From an uncultured Lachnospiraceae bacterium (GTDB lineage: Bacteria > Bacillota > Clostridia > Lachnospirales > Lachnospiraceae): a stretch of DNA of 64,000 nt. The notes under the pieces are model-generated. The model saw only the letters and a program-made list of their open reading frames with translations, made no database searches and was not told where the DNA came from. Both the position numbers and the translations under genes were made by a program. Positions 41,343 through 51,071 of this stretch are shown piece by piece. The stretch is taken from assembly GCA_910577015.1 (NCBI GenBank), contig CAJTKU010000011.1:21882-85881 (forward strand), in the 5' to 3' direction. The stretch's first letter is position 1; every line of letters starts with the position of its first letter.

Positions 41343-42509
41343 TCAAGCATATTTTTTATCTACATTGATAACGGCAAAATAACAGGGATTCATTTCCGTT
41401 ATGTGGTTCTGAAGCCGCAGGCAGACTTCCTCGTCGCTTAAGCGGAAATGATAGGGAATCAGGACGTCAAAGATGATATTGGTATGCGTCGGTCCCTTTA
41501 CTACCCGGAAATCATGCAGGGACAGCTCGCCATCCAGGTCTGACAGGAAAAATGACACCTGTTCTTTTAACATTTTCACTTCAGGGTCATCCGTGCAGAC
41601 AGGGTCCATATGTATGACGGCATTACATTTCAACCGGCTTTGCAGCTCGCGTTCAATGTTGTCAATCATATCATGCAGGTGTATGATATCCCCGTTCGCG
41701 GGCACTTCCGCATGAAGGGAAATCATCACCCGGCCGGGACCGTAATTATGGACCAGCAAGTCGTGGATGCCTATTACTTCATCGTAAGACATCACAATTT
41801 TCTCAATTTCTTTTACAAATGCCGGTTCGGGCGCCTGCCCCAGAAGAGGATTTAAAGTATCCCTTGCAGAGGTAAAGCCGGTATAAAAGATAAAAAGTCC
41901 CACCAGAATACCGCATACCGCGTCCAGCTTGAGCCCGGTGAAGTGTGCGAGCAGGGTAGTGGCAAGCACGACCGTGGTGGACAGGGTGTCGCTTAAGCTG
42001 TCGGAGGCGGTAGCCATCATGGCTTCGCTGCGGATTTTTTTGCTGATGGAGCGGTTATATAAAAACATATAGCATTTGACGGCAATGGAAACCAGAAGAA
42101 TCGCGATGATAACCGGGTTCCAGACAATGTCTTCCGGGTGGAACAGCTTGTTTACGGAAGTTTTGACCAGCTCAAATGCCATAATCAGGATGGCGGCGGA
42201 AACGGCAAGACCCGAGAGATATTCCATGCGGCCATGGCCGAAAGGATGCTGTGGGTCAGGTTTCTGCCCCGCCAGTTTAAACCCAATCAGGGTAATGACG
42301 GAAGAACCCGCGTCCGACAGATTGTTGAAGGCGTCCGCCGTTATGGCAATGGAACTGCTGATAAGCCCGGCAAAAAACTTTCCGGCAAAAAGCAGCAGAT
42401 TAAAAAAAATCCCCACGCTCCCGCTCAAAATCCCATACGCCTTCCTTACATCCGGCGAATCAACATCTTCCCTGTTTTTTATAAACATTTTAGCCAATAA
42501 AGTAATCAT
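41343..42509 (-). CDS. Cation diffusion facilitator (CDF) family transporter
   Basis: 388 residues. Six membrane segments (about 25-215), a cytoplasmic domain to about 310, and an extra C-terminal region. Metal-site motifs: ITADAFNNLSDAGSS in segment 2 and TASDSLSDTLST in segment 5, giving a DxxxD-type pair in each; PFGHGRMEYL follows segment 2. CDF proteins export Zn, Mn, Fe or Cd by proton antiport. DD/DD sites are more often Mn or Fe than Zn, but the metal is not certain. Single gene; GGGAGAGAGG precedes the start. Confidence 0.92.
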   Translation of the reverse strand: MITLLAKMFIKNREDVDSPDVRKAYGILSGSVGIFFNLLLFAGKFFAGLISSSIAITADAFNNLSDAGSSVITLIGFKLAGQKPDPQHPFGHGRMEYLSGLAVSAAILIMAFELVKTSVNKLFHPEDIVWNPVIIAILLVSIAVKCYMFLYNRSISKKIRSEAMMATASDSLSDTLSTTVVLATTLLAHFTGLKLDAVCGILVGLFIFYTGFTSARDTLNPLLGQAPEPAFVKEIEKIVMSYDEVIGIHDLLVHNYGPGRVMISLHAEVPANGDIIHLHDMIDNIERELQSRLKCNAVIHMDPVCTDDPEVKMLKEQVSFFLSDLDGELSLHDFRVVKGPTHTNIIFDVLIPYHFRLSDEEVCLRLQNHITEMNPCYFAVINVDKKYA

Positions 42510-42590
42510 AACCCTCTCTCCCGGATAAAATATAGATGTTTACTAATTTTAATATGTTTTATAGGAAAATGCAATTACCTAAATTTTAAA

Positions 42591-42774
42591 GTTTCCGTAT
42601 TTGGCATGGCGGCTGCCGGAGCGTGTATTTGATTCCAAAAAGGACCGTGTAAAAACACCGGCACTTGGATACCGTACTTTGGTATCCTACGTACCGCTGT
42701 GTTTTTATTCGAGCGAGAGCGCGTCCTGTTGGAACAAATACATTGCCGCAGCCGCCCATGTCAAATACGGAAAC
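42591..42774. repeat. Palindromic element A, full copy (A3, right arm decayed)
   Basis: 184 bp. The outermost stem GTTTCCGTATTTG with CAAATACGGAAAC is perfect, whereas the next stretch of the right arm has several changes. Interior stems match A2 and A4 (GTGTAAAAACAC region with GTGTTTTTAT, GGATACC with GGTATCC, AGGAC with GTCCT). Same orientation as A4. Fills most of the 359-bp gap between the divergent CDF and gpmI genes. Confidence 0.8.
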
Positions 42775-42802
42775 GTCCCATTCTCGACCCAAGAAGTTGC
42801 TA

Positions 42803-42831
42803 TTGCGTGTTGCCCAATTAAAAGGTATAAT
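42803..42831 (+). promoter_or_regulatory. Predicted gpmI promoter
   Basis: TTGCGT (42803-42808), 17 bp, TATAAT (42826-42831), just downstream of palindrome A3. Confidence 0.55.
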
Positions 42832-42868
42832 TTTCCTAAAAGCAAAATAAAGAAAAGAGGAGACTACA

Positions 42869-44413
42869 ATGAGTAAAAAAACAACGGTATTGATGATATT
42901 GGACGGTTACGGCCTCAACGATAAGACAGAAGGAAATGCGGTTGCGGAAGCAAAAACACCTGTTATGGACAGGCTGATGGCAGAATGCCCCTTTGTGCGT
43001 GGCAATGCCAGCGGCATGGCGGTAGGGCTTCCCGAGGGCCAGATGGGAAATTCCGAGGTAGGACACTTAAATATGGGTGCAGGCCGTATTGTGTATCAGG
43101 AGCTTACCAGAATCACCAAAGAGATTCAGGACGGCGCCTTTTTTGAAAATCCTGCACTTGTGAAGGCGGTGGAAAACTGCAAAAAGAACGGCAGCGCCCT
43201 TCATTTGATGGGGCTGTTGTCGGACGGCGGCGTCCACAGCCACAATACCCATCTGTACGGGCTTTTGGAACTGGCAAAGAGAAACGGACTTGACAAGGTA
43301 TTCGTACACTGCTTTTTGGACGGCAGGGATACGCCCCCTGCAAGCGGCAAAGGATTTGCAGTGGATTTGACGAAGGAAATGGAAAAAATCGGCGTGGGGC
43401 AGATTGCTACCGTGATGGGCCGTTATTATGCCATGGACAGGGACAACAATTACGACAGGGTGGAACTGGCATACAACGCCATGACAAAAGGGGAAGGCGA
43501 AAAGGCGGAATGCGGCATCTGCGGCATCCAGAAGTCTTATGACAATGAAGTGACGGACGAGTTTGTAAAACCGATTGTCGTGGAACAGGACGGAAAGCCG
43601 GCTGCCACCGTACAGGACGGGGATTCCGTAATATTCTTCAACTTCCGGCCGGACCGTGCAAGGGAGATTACCAGATGCTTCTGTGAGGATGATTTTACCC
43701 GATTTGACAGGGGGGAGAGAAAAAATATTGTTTTTGTGTGCTTTTCAGACTATGACCCTACTATCCCCAACAAAGAGGTGGCATTCCACAAGATTTCCGT
43801 TACCAATACCTTTGGGGAATGGCTTGCTTCCCAAAATATGACGCAGGCGCGCATTGCGGAAACGGAAAAGTATGCCCATGTAACCTTTTTCTTTAACGGC
43901 GGTGTGGAGGAGCCCAACGAGGGGGAGGACAGGATTCTGGTAAATTCCCCGAAAGATGTGGCAACTTATGATTTGAAACCGGAAATGAGCGCTTATGAAG
44001 TATGCGATAAGCTGACAAACGCCATCCGCAGCGGAAGCTACGATGTGATTATTATCAATTTTGCAAACCCTGACATGGTAGGGCATACCGGTGTGGAAGC
44101 GGCAGCCATCAAGGCAGTGGAAGCGGTGGATGAGTGCGTCGGCAGGGCAGTGGAAGCCGTAAAAGAGACGGACGGCGTGCTGTTTATCTGTGCGGACCAC
44201 GGCAATGCGGAGCAGCTTGTCGATTATGAAACCGGGGAACCGTTCACTGCGCATACCACCAATCAGGTGCCGTTTATCCTGGTAAATTATGATGAAGCGT
44301 ATACTCTGCGCGAAGGCGGATGCCTTGCGGATATTGTGCCGACCCTTATTGAGATAATGGGAAAGGAACAGCCCGCGGAAATGACAGGAAAGTCCTTATT
44401 AATCAAAAAATAA
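42869..44413 (+). CDS. gpmI: 2,3-bisphosphoglycerate-independent phosphoglycerate mutase
   Basis: 514 residues, the usual length. It interconverts 3- and 2-phosphoglycerate in glycolysis through a phosphoserine and two manganese ions. Seen: LMILDGYGLNDKTEGNAV (metal Asp), the catalytic serine in GQMGNSEVGHLNMGAGR, HCFLDGRDTPP, FFNFRPDRAREIT, NFANPDMVGHTG and CADHGNAEQL. AGAGGAG precedes the ATG. A GH3 glycosidase gene starts 14 bp after it and enolase follows, so a glycolytic pair is split by a glycosidase. Confidence 0.97.
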   Translation: MSKKTTVLMILDGYGLNDKTEGNAVAEAKTPVMDRLMAECPFVRGNASGMAVGLPEGQMGNSEVGHLNMGAGRIVYQELTRITKEIQDGAFFENPALVKAVENCKKNGSALHLMGLLSDGGVHSHNTHLYGLLELAKRNGLDKVFVHCFLDGRDTPPASGKGFAVDLTKEMEKIGVGQIATVMGRYYAMDRDNNYDRVELAYNAMTKGEGEKAECGICGIQKSYDNEVTDEFVKPIVVEQDGKPAATVQDGDSVIFFNFRPDRAREITRCFCEDDFTRFDRGERKNIVFVCFSDYDPTIPNKEVAFHKISVTNTFGEWLASQNMTQARIAETEKYAHVTFFFNGGVEEPNEGEDRILVNSPKDVATYDLKPEMSAYEVCDKLTNAIRSGSYDVIIINFANPDMVGHTGVEAAAIKAVEAVDECVGRAVEAVKETDGVLFICADHGNAEQLVDYETGEPFTAHTTNQVPFILVNYDEAYTLREGGCLADIVPTLIEIMGKEQPAEMTGKSLLIKK

Positions 44414-44427
44414 AAGGAGGATGCAGT

Positions 44428-46680
44428 ATGAATGTCAAAGAATTAGTTGCAAAAATGACGCTGGAGGAAAAAGCAGGCATGTGCTCGGGAAGTGATTTCT
44501 GGCACACCCAGGGGGTGGAACGCCTTGGGATTCCGGAAATGATGGTGACGGACGGCCCCCACGGATTGCGCAAGCAGAACGGGGAAGGCGACCATCTGGG
44601 GTTAAATGACAGTGTTAAGGCGGTATGTTTCCCCGCAGGCTGTGCGACGGCTTCTTCTTTTGACAGGGATTTGATTTACTCCATGGGGGAAGCGCTGGGT
44701 GAGGAATGTCAGGCGGAGAATGTCGGCGTGATTTTAGGACCCGGCGCCAATATCAAACGCTCTCCCCTGTGCGGACGGAATTTTGAGTATTTCTCAGAAG
44801 ACCCGTATCTTGCCTCGGAGATGGCGGCGAGCCAGATTAAGGGTGTGCAAAGCAAGAATGTGGGTACCAGCCTGAAGCATTTTTATGCCAACAATCAGGA
44901 ACACAGGCGTATGACTTCCAGTTCCGTCATGGATGAGAGGACGGCAAGGGAAATTTACCTTGCAGCGTTTGAAGGCGCCGTAAAGCAGGCAAAACCCTGG
45001 ACGGTGATGTGTTCTTACAACAGAATCAACGGAACCTATGCGGCAGAGAACGTGGAATCGCTGACAGATATCCTGAGAGGGGAATGGGGGTTTGACGGTT
45101 TTGTGGTAAGCGACTGGGGCGCGGTCAACGACAGGGTGCCGGACCTTAAAGCCGGACTGGATTTGGAGATGCCCGCGTCCATGGGCATGAATGATAAAAA
45201 GATTGTGGAGGCGGTAAAAAACGGCAAGCTTGACGAAGCTGTGCTTGACAGGGCAGTGGAGAGGATTCTGGATGTTTTGTACCGTTTTGAGGAAAACAAG
45301 GATAAGAACGCCGTTTTCCATTATGAGGAAGACCATGCCCTGGCAAGGAAAATCGCTTCAGAATGTATGGTTCTGTTAAAGAATGAAGGGGTTCTTCCTT
45401 TAAAAGAAGAAGAGGAGACCGTATTTATCGGCGCCTTTGCGGAGCATCCCCGGTATCAGGGAGGCGGCAGTTCCCATATCAACGCATGGAAGGTAGATTC
45501 CGCTCTGGAGATGGCAAAAGGGTATCCGGTTGTGTATGAAAAAGGCTTTGACATAAAGGAGGACCGGATAGACGAAGCGCTGATTAACAGGGCTGTGGAA
45601 GCGGCAAAGAAGGTAAAAACGGCTGTTATTTTTGCCGGTCTGCCCGAAGCCTTTGAATCGGAAGGCTACGACAGAAAACATATGGGACTGCCGGAGTGCC
45701 AGAACCGGCTGATTGAGGCAGTCTGTGAAGTGAATGAAAATGTGGTGGTAGTCCTGCACAACGGTTCTCCCGTTGAGATGCCCTGGGTTGGGAAAGTAAA
45801 GGGGGTTCTCGAGGCTTATCTGGGCGGACAGGCGGTAGGCAGCGCAGTCCTGGATGTGCTCTACGGAAAAGTAAATCCCAGCGGACATCTGGCGGAAACA
45901 TTCCCGGTCAAGCTTCAGGATAATCCCTCCTACCTGTATTATACAGGCGAGGGTGACAAAGTGGAGTACAGGGAAGGCGTGTTTGTGGGATACCGTTATT
46001 ATGACAAGAAGGAAATGGACGTTTTGTTCCCCTTCGGACACGGATTGAGTTATACAACATTCTCCTATTCCAATATGAAGCTGGACAAAACAGCCATAAA
46101 AGACACTGAATCCGTGACAGTCAGCGTGGATGTGACAAATACGGGGAATGTATTTGGCAAAGAAGTGGTGCAGCTCTATGTCTGCCCTCCTGCAGGTGAA
46201 GTGATTCGTCCCGTAAAGGAACTGAAGGGATTTGAAAAAGTGGCGCTAATGCCGGGAGAAACAAAGACGGTCACCTTTACGCTGGGCGCGCGCGCTTTTG
46301 CATACTATGACTGTGACATCAAAGACTTTTATGTGGAAACGGGCGTCTATGGGATTGCGCTGGGGCAGTCTTCCAGAAAACTGCTTGCAGAGAAAGAACT
46401 GCGGGTGGAGGCTTCGGCACGAAAGAAGGTAAAGCTTACCCTGAATACCACTTTCGGCGATATCTTAAAGATTCCGGGTGCAGGAGAAAAAATAAAGGAA
46501 CTGATGGCGAAAACCCCGTTTGAAGGAGAAATGCCCGAGGACGAGGGAAGCGCTGAAATGATGGAGATGATGATGCAGTACATGCCGGTAAGGGCCATGC
46601 TGTCCTTTGGCAGGGGCGCCTTTACGCAGGAGGATTTGGAGAACCTTCTCCAGGTCTTTGAAAAATTGCAGGAATCATAA
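44428..46680 (+). CDS. Glycoside hydrolase family 3 (beta-glucosidase-like)
   Basis: 750 residues with AAAGGAGG before the ATG. The N-terminal catalytic barrel includes MMVTDGPHGLRKQ, GPGANIKRSPLCGRNFEYFS, SLKHFYANNQEHRR and the nucleophile Asp in GFVVSDWGAV. The second sandwich domain follows (GGGSSHINAWKVDSAL), then a fibronectin-III-like domain (LPFGHGLSYTTF region to VETGVYGIALG). The C-terminal extension ends in acidic Met-rich residues. No signal peptide, so it acts inside the cell on imported glycosides. The exact sugar (beta-glucoside or beta-xyloside) is not clear. It lies between gpmI and eno in the same direction. Confidence 0.92.
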   Translation: MNVKELVAKMTLEEKAGMCSGSDFWHTQGVERLGIPEMMVTDGPHGLRKQNGEGDHLGLNDSVKAVCFPAGCATASSFDRDLIYSMGEALGEECQAENVGVILGPGANIKRSPLCGRNFEYFSEDPYLASEMAASQIKGVQSKNVGTSLKHFYANNQEHRRMTSSSVMDERTAREIYLAAFEGAVKQAKPWTVMCSYNRINGTYAAENVESLTDILRGEWGFDGFVVSDWGAVNDRVPDLKAGLDLEMPASMGMNDKKIVEAVKNGKLDEAVLDRAVERILDVLYRFEENKDKNAVFHYEEDHALARKIASECMVLLKNEGVLPLKEEEETVFIGAFAEHPRYQGGGSSHINAWKVDSALEMAKGYPVVYEKGFDIKEDRIDEALINRAVEAAKKVKTAVIFAGLPEAFESEGYDRKHMGLPECQNRLIEAVCEVNENVVVVLHNGSPVEMPWVGKVKGVLEAYLGGQAVGSAVLDVLYGKVNPSGHLAETFPVKLQDNPSYLYYTGEGDKVEYREGVFVGYRYYDKKEMDVLFPFGHGLSYTTFSYSNMKLDKTAIKDTESVTVSVDVTNTGNVFGKEVVQLYVCPPAGEVIRPVKELKGFEKVALMPGETKTVTFTLGARAFAYYDCDIKDFYVETGVYGIALGQSSRKLLAEKELRVEASARKKVKLTLNTTFGDILKIPGAGEKIKELMAKTPFEGEMPEDEGSAEMMEMMMQYMPVRAMLSFGRGAFTQEDLENLLQVFEKLQES

Positions 46681-46732
46681 CATTCATAATTTACGGCAAT
46701 TGTGACATACTGATTCTAAAAGGAGGTATGTC

Positions 46733-48055
46733 ATGAGCGCATATATGAAAATTGTAAATATACACGGAAGAGAAATCCTGGATTCCCGCGGCAATCCTAC
46801 CATTGAGGCGGAAGTGACCGTGGAAGACGCCGTAACCGGAAGGACATATACAGGAAGCGCCGCCGTTCCCTCCGGCGCAAGCACGGGCAGATTTGAGGCT
46901 GTGGAGCTCAGGGACGCGGAGCCGCGTTATTTCGGGCTAGGCGTAAACAAGGCGGCGGAAAACATTAACAGCAAGATAAAACCGCTTTTGCTTGGGAAAA
47001 ATGTGCTGGAGCAGACGGAAATTGATAAACTGTTAATCGAAGCGGACGGAACGGACAACAAAGCGAATCTGGGGGCAAACGCGACGCTGGGTGTTTCCCT
47101 TGCATGTGCAAGGGCGGCAGCGGCAGCCCTCCAGATTCCGCTTTACCGTTATCTGGGGGGCATCCATCCCCATCTGATGCCGGTTCCCATGATGAATATC
47201 TTAAACGGCGGCAAACATGCCACGAATACGGTGGACTTTCAGGAATTTATGATTATGCCGGTAAAAGCCGCCACTTTCCGGGAGGCCCTGCGCATCTGTG
47301 CGGAAATCTACCATAATTTAAAGAAAATCTTACAGGATAGGGGCCTTTCCACCGGAGTGGGGGACGAAGGAGGATTTGCGCCGGATTTGCCGGACGCCGA
47401 CGCCGTGTTATCCCTTTTGGTGGAGGCCATCAAGGCAGCGGGTTACCTGCCGGGAGAAGACGTCAAGATAGCAATGGATGTGGCGAGCAGCGAGTTGTAC
47501 AGTGAAAAGACAGGCATGTACCATTTCCCCGGGGAAAGTAAACTTAAGGGACAGGACGTTGTCAGGGATACGGCGGAAATGATTTCTTATTATGAAGAAC
47601 TGGTTTCCAAATATCCTATCATTTCCATTGAAGACGGTCTTGCGGAGGATGACTGGGACGGTTTCAAACAGCTGACGGAAAGGCTTGGCAACAAGATACA
47701 GCTTGTCGGCGACGACCTTTTTGTGACGAATGTAAAAAGGCTGGACGCAGGCATTAAACTTGAGGTAGCCAATGCCATCCTGGTGAAAGTCAATCAGATT
47801 GGCACGCTTTCAGAGGCTTTTGACGCCGTGGAACTGGCACAGAAGAACGGATATAAAGCTGTGATTTCCCACCGCTCGGGTGAGACGGAGGACGCCTTTA
47901 TTGCGGATATAGCGGTTGCATTAAATGCAGGGCAGATTAAGACCGGCGCGCCCTGCCGTTCAGACCGTGTGGCAAAATACAACAGACTTTTGAAAATTGA
48001 GGAAGAATTGGGAGTCTGTGCCGAATACAGGGATGTGTTTGCGGAAGGCAAATAA
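46733..48055 (+). CDS. eno: Enolase
   Basis: 440 residues from the ATG at 46733, well spaced after AAGGAGG. Enolase converts 2-phosphoglycerate to phosphoenolpyruvate. Seen: REILDSRGNPTIEAEV, the mobile loop AVPSGASTGRFEAVE, metal ligands in IEDGLAEDDWDGF and GDDLFVTN, the catalytic Lys in ILVKVNQIGT and the SHRSGETED loop. Length and motifs are complete. Possible co-transcription with gpmI and the GH3 gene (52 bp gap, no terminator seen), ending at a hairpin at 48061. Confidence 0.97.
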   Translation: MSAYMKIVNIHGREILDSRGNPTIEAEVTVEDAVTGRTYTGSAAVPSGASTGRFEAVELRDAEPRYFGLGVNKAAENINSKIKPLLLGKNVLEQTEIDKLLIEADGTDNKANLGANATLGVSLACARAAAAALQIPLYRYLGGIHPHLMPVPMMNILNGGKHATNTVDFQEFMIMPVKAATFREALRICAEIYHNLKKILQDRGLSTGVGDEGGFAPDLPDADAVLSLLVEAIKAAGYLPGEDVKIAMDVASSELYSEKTGMYHFPGESKLKGQDVVRDTAEMISYYEELVSKYPIISIEDGLAEDDWDGFKQLTERLGNKIQLVGDDLFVTNVKRLDAGIKLEVANAILVKVNQIGTLSEAFDAVELAQKNGYKAVISHRSGETEDAFIADIAVALNAGQIKTGAPCRSDRVAKYNRLLKIEEELGVCAEYRDVFAEGK

Positions 48056-48060
48056 AAAAC

Positions 48061-48108
48061 GGACTGAAGCTGCTGCGAATATTTATGCAGGGTTTCAGTC
48101 CCTGTTTT
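48061..48108 (+). terminator. Terminator after eno
   Basis: GGACTGAA (48061-48068) pairs with TTCAGTCC (48094-48101), with further CTGC/GCAG pairing inside and a T-run after. Confidence 0.75.
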
Positions 48109-48212
48109 TTTCTTTTTATTCTATTTATGCATGTTTCTTGAAATAATGTATAATTATTCAGAAAAATGCAGTTATTTTTTATGATGGGAGAGTTGTGGAA
48201 TTGTGAAAAAAC

Positions 48213-48278
48213 TTGACAAATAGTTGATTTTACGATATTGTAAACTTTGTTAATTGCATATGGTTACCAATTGCATAT
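48213..48278 (+). promoter_or_regulatory. oppA promoter and direct repeats in its leader
   Basis: TTGACA (48213-48218), 17 bp, TATTGT (48236-48241). Two copies of AATTGCATAT follow at 48252 and 48269, 17 bp apart, just inside the transcript. The leader from about 48248 to the ATG at 48405 is about 155 nt; AAAGGA (48297) and TCCTTT (48328) within it could form a weak hairpin with a T-run. No known riboswitch was recognised. Confidence 0.55.
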
Positions 48279-48404
48279 ATTGTCGATTGAAACGCATAAA
48301 GGAGTGGGTAGAAACATATTATTCAATCCTTTTTTGTTAATAATGGCAGTGTAAAGTAATAAAGTGAAAAAGTATGCATAACAAAATTAGAAGGAGGATA
48401 TGTT

Positions 48405-50975
48405 ATGAAAAAGATTTCCAAGAGATTTCTTGCTCTCGCGCTGGCATCCGTTATGGTATTTTCATTGGCAGCCTGCGGGAACAAGGATAAAAAAACGCCG
48501 GACAGCACTACTCCGGCTACAGGAACCACGCCGGAAGGCACCCAGGCGCCTGTTGACGATACGGCATCTTATACTTACAGGGCTGGTGTAGTACAGGTGT
48601 CGGCTAACTGGAATCCCCATACCGTACAGACGGAAGATGACAGCTGGCCGCAGGAATATTTGACAACTCCGTTGTATGAGTTCATGTTCAACGACGAACT
48701 GCATCCGGTAGAGGGCAAGGAGCCTTTTACAGGATACAGCATTGTTCCGGCTATGGCGGCATCCGAGCCTGTGGACGTAACCGAGCAGGTAAAGGAGGAG
48801 CATCCCGAGTTTAATCTGCCGGAGTCTGCAACAGCGGGCTATGCTTATACCATTGATTTGAATCCTAACGCAACATGGGAGGACGGTACGCCGATTAATG
48901 CGGATACTTATATTTATTCCATGCAGCAGCTTCTTGACCCCCAGATGATTAACTACAGGGCTGCCGACCAGTACAGCGAGCCTTTTGTAATAGCAGGTGC
49001 AGAGGCTTATGCATACAGCGGCAGAACCGTAAAGGTGGCAAACTCCCTGGATGGCGATGCAATGCGTTTTCAGGTTGCCGACCTGGTAAAGGGCGATGAC
49101 GGCACATATGCTACAGCTGGCGGCGATGCGATGTACTTTGGCCTGCAGGAGGGCTATGCATGGACGGGCGGAGATGCCCTTGCCGCTTACTATGAAGCAG
49201 GTTATATTGATGAGGAAATCTGGTCTGCGCTTTCCGCAGATATGGATGAAAACGGCTTTGTGCCTGTGACCGATGATACCATGGCAGCATTGTATCAATT
49301 CACCGGAAGTGATGTTTGGGGCAATGAACCCGAAGAGCAGCTTGGCTACTATATGTCCATTGAAACCACATATCCGGAAGTGGATTTCTCCACCGTTGGA
49401 TTTTATAAATCCGGCGAATACCAGATTACCCTTGTATTGTCCCAGTCACTGAGCGGCTTCAACCTGCTCTACCAGCTTGCCATGAACAGCAGAAGCTGGC
49501 TGGTTTACGAGGACCTTTATGAGAGCTGCAAGAAACAGAACGGTGATGCATGGTTCAGTGAGTATTGCAGCAACGTGGATACCACCATCAGCTATGGTCC
49601 TTATAAGATGGTATCCTATCAGTCAGATAAATTAATGAGACTTGAGAAAAATGAGAACTGGTTCGGTTATACAGATGAAAAATATCAGTTTGTGGACCCG
49701 GAGGACAATGAGACATACCGGATGTATCAGACCACGGCAATTGAGTGTGAGCAGGTTGCCGAGGCTGAAACAAGAAAGATGATGTTCTTAAAGGGAGAAC
49801 TTTCTTCCTATGGTCTGGGTGCAGAGGATTTCGCTACTTACCGTAACAGCGAATATGCTTATGCCGTACCGGCAGAAACCATTTTCTTCTTTATCTTTAA
49901 CGGTTACAAGGATGCCATCCAGAACAGGGAGGCAAGCGAAGGCTTTGACAAGACAAAATATGATTTGGAAACCATTACGCTTAAGACTTTCCGTCAGGCA
50001 GTTGCCGTAACTTACGACAAGGAACTGTTTGCAAGCACCATTTCACCGGCGAGAACAGGCGCATACGGTCTGGTTGGTACAGCTTATCTCTATAATGCGG
50101 CAGAGGGCAGCAGATACCGTGACACAGACCAGGCAAAGCAGGTGCTTTGTGATTTCTATTCCGTAGATACTTCAGAATATGCAAGCCTTGATGAGGCGGC
50201 AGACTCCATCACCGGTTATGACCCGGAGAAGGCAAAAGAGTTGTACCAGCAGGCATTTGAGGAAGCTCTTGAGGCAGGCTACATCACCGATGAAGACGGG
50301 GACGGCATCTGCGACCAGCAGATTAACATTGAGTACTGTGTATCTCAGGACAGCGATTTCATGACAAAGACCATTGATTACCTGAATGAAAAAATGACGG
50401 AAGTCCTTGTGGGAACCGGTTTTGAGGGTAAAGTTGCATTTGTGAAATCAGCGCCTTACGGAAATGACTGGTCCAACAAGATTAAGTCCGGTATGTCCGA
50501 TGTGGTATTGGGCGGCTGGTCAGGTTCCGTATTTGACCCCTTCAGTATCATTGACTGCTACACCAATCCGGCTAAGCAGTATGATGCAAACTGGTTTGAC
50601 GCTACAACTGTTGACATGACCCTTGAGGTTGCAGGCGAATCCATTACCATGAATTTGCAGGAGTGGTGTAATGCGCTGAACGGCAACATGGTAACCGTGG
50701 ACGGAAAGGATTATAATTTCGGCGCGGACCTTGTGGATGTAGAAGACAGACTTCATATTCTGGCAGCTTTGGAAGCGCAGGTTCTGTCTACCTACAACTA
50801 TATTCCTATGTTGAACGACGGCGGACTGCAGCTGGCTTCACAGCAGGTATATTATGTGGTAGAAGAGTTTAATCCCGTTATGAGTTATGGCGGTATTCCT
50901 TATCACAGATACAATTATAACGATACAGAGTGGGCAGAGTATGTTGCTTCCCAGGGCGGGGAGTTAAAGTACTAA
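48405..50975 (+). CDS. oppA: Oligopeptide ABC transporter substrate-binding lipoprotein (family 5)
   Basis: 856 residues, longer than the usual 540-600. The signal peptide and lipobox SLAAC (Cys 24) are clear. The family-5 fold is seen in VSANWNPHTVQTEDDSWPQE, AGYAYTIDLNPNATWEDGTP, TFRQAVAVTYDKELFASTI and TGYDPEKAKELYQQAFEEAL. Additional segments (about 120-310) account for the extra length. AAGGAGG precedes the ATG. First gene of an opp operon; ligands are probably peptides but other family-5 ligands are possible. Confidence 0.9.
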   Translation: MKKISKRFLALALASVMVFSLAACGNKDKKTPDSTTPATGTTPEGTQAPVDDTASYTYRAGVVQVSANWNPHTVQTEDDSWPQEYLTTPLYEFMFNDELHPVEGKEPFTGYSIVPAMAASEPVDVTEQVKEEHPEFNLPESATAGYAYTIDLNPNATWEDGTPINADTYIYSMQQLLDPQMINYRAADQYSEPFVIAGAEAYAYSGRTVKVANSLDGDAMRFQVADLVKGDDGTYATAGGDAMYFGLQEGYAWTGGDALAAYYEAGYIDEEIWSALSADMDENGFVPVTDDTMAALYQFTGSDVWGNEPEEQLGYYMSIETTYPEVDFSTVGFYKSGEYQITLVLSQSLSGFNLLYQLAMNSRSWLVYEDLYESCKKQNGDAWFSEYCSNVDTTISYGPYKMVSYQSDKLMRLEKNENWFGYTDEKYQFVDPEDNETYRMYQTTAIECEQVAEAETRKMMFLKGELSSYGLGAEDFATYRNSEYAYAVPAETIFFFIFNGYKDAIQNREASEGFDKTKYDLETITLKTFRQAVAVTYDKELFASTISPARTGAYGLVGTAYLYNAAEGSRYRDTDQAKQVLCDFYSVDTSEYASLDEAADSITGYDPEKAKELYQQAFEEALEAGYITDEDGDGICDQQINIEYCVSQDSDFMTKTIDYLNEKMTEVLVGTGFEGKVAFVKSAPYGNDWSNKIKSGMSDVVLGGWSGSVFDPFSIIDCYTNPAKQYDANWFDATTVDMTLEVAGESITMNLQEWCNALNGNMVTVDGKDYNFGADLVDVEDRLHILAALEAQVLSTYNYIPMLNDGGLQLASQQVYYVVEEFNPVMSYGGIPYHRYNYNDTEWAEYVASQGGELKY

Positions 50976-51013
50976 TCCAAAGCCTTAACGTAAAAATGGG
51001 AAAAATATGCCGG

Positions 51014-51049
51014 ACATCCGGGGGGGCGCTTTTGCGCCGTCCCGGGTGT
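51014..51049 (+). other. Strong intercistronic hairpin between oppA and oppB
   Basis: ACATCCGGG (51014-51022) pairs with CCCGGGTGT (51041-51049), and GGCGC with GCGCC closes around a TTTT loop. No T-run follows. It parallels the hairpin between binding protein and permease at 17774-17810. Confidence 0.7.
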
Positions 51050-51071
51050 TCGTATATGAAAGAGGAATCTT

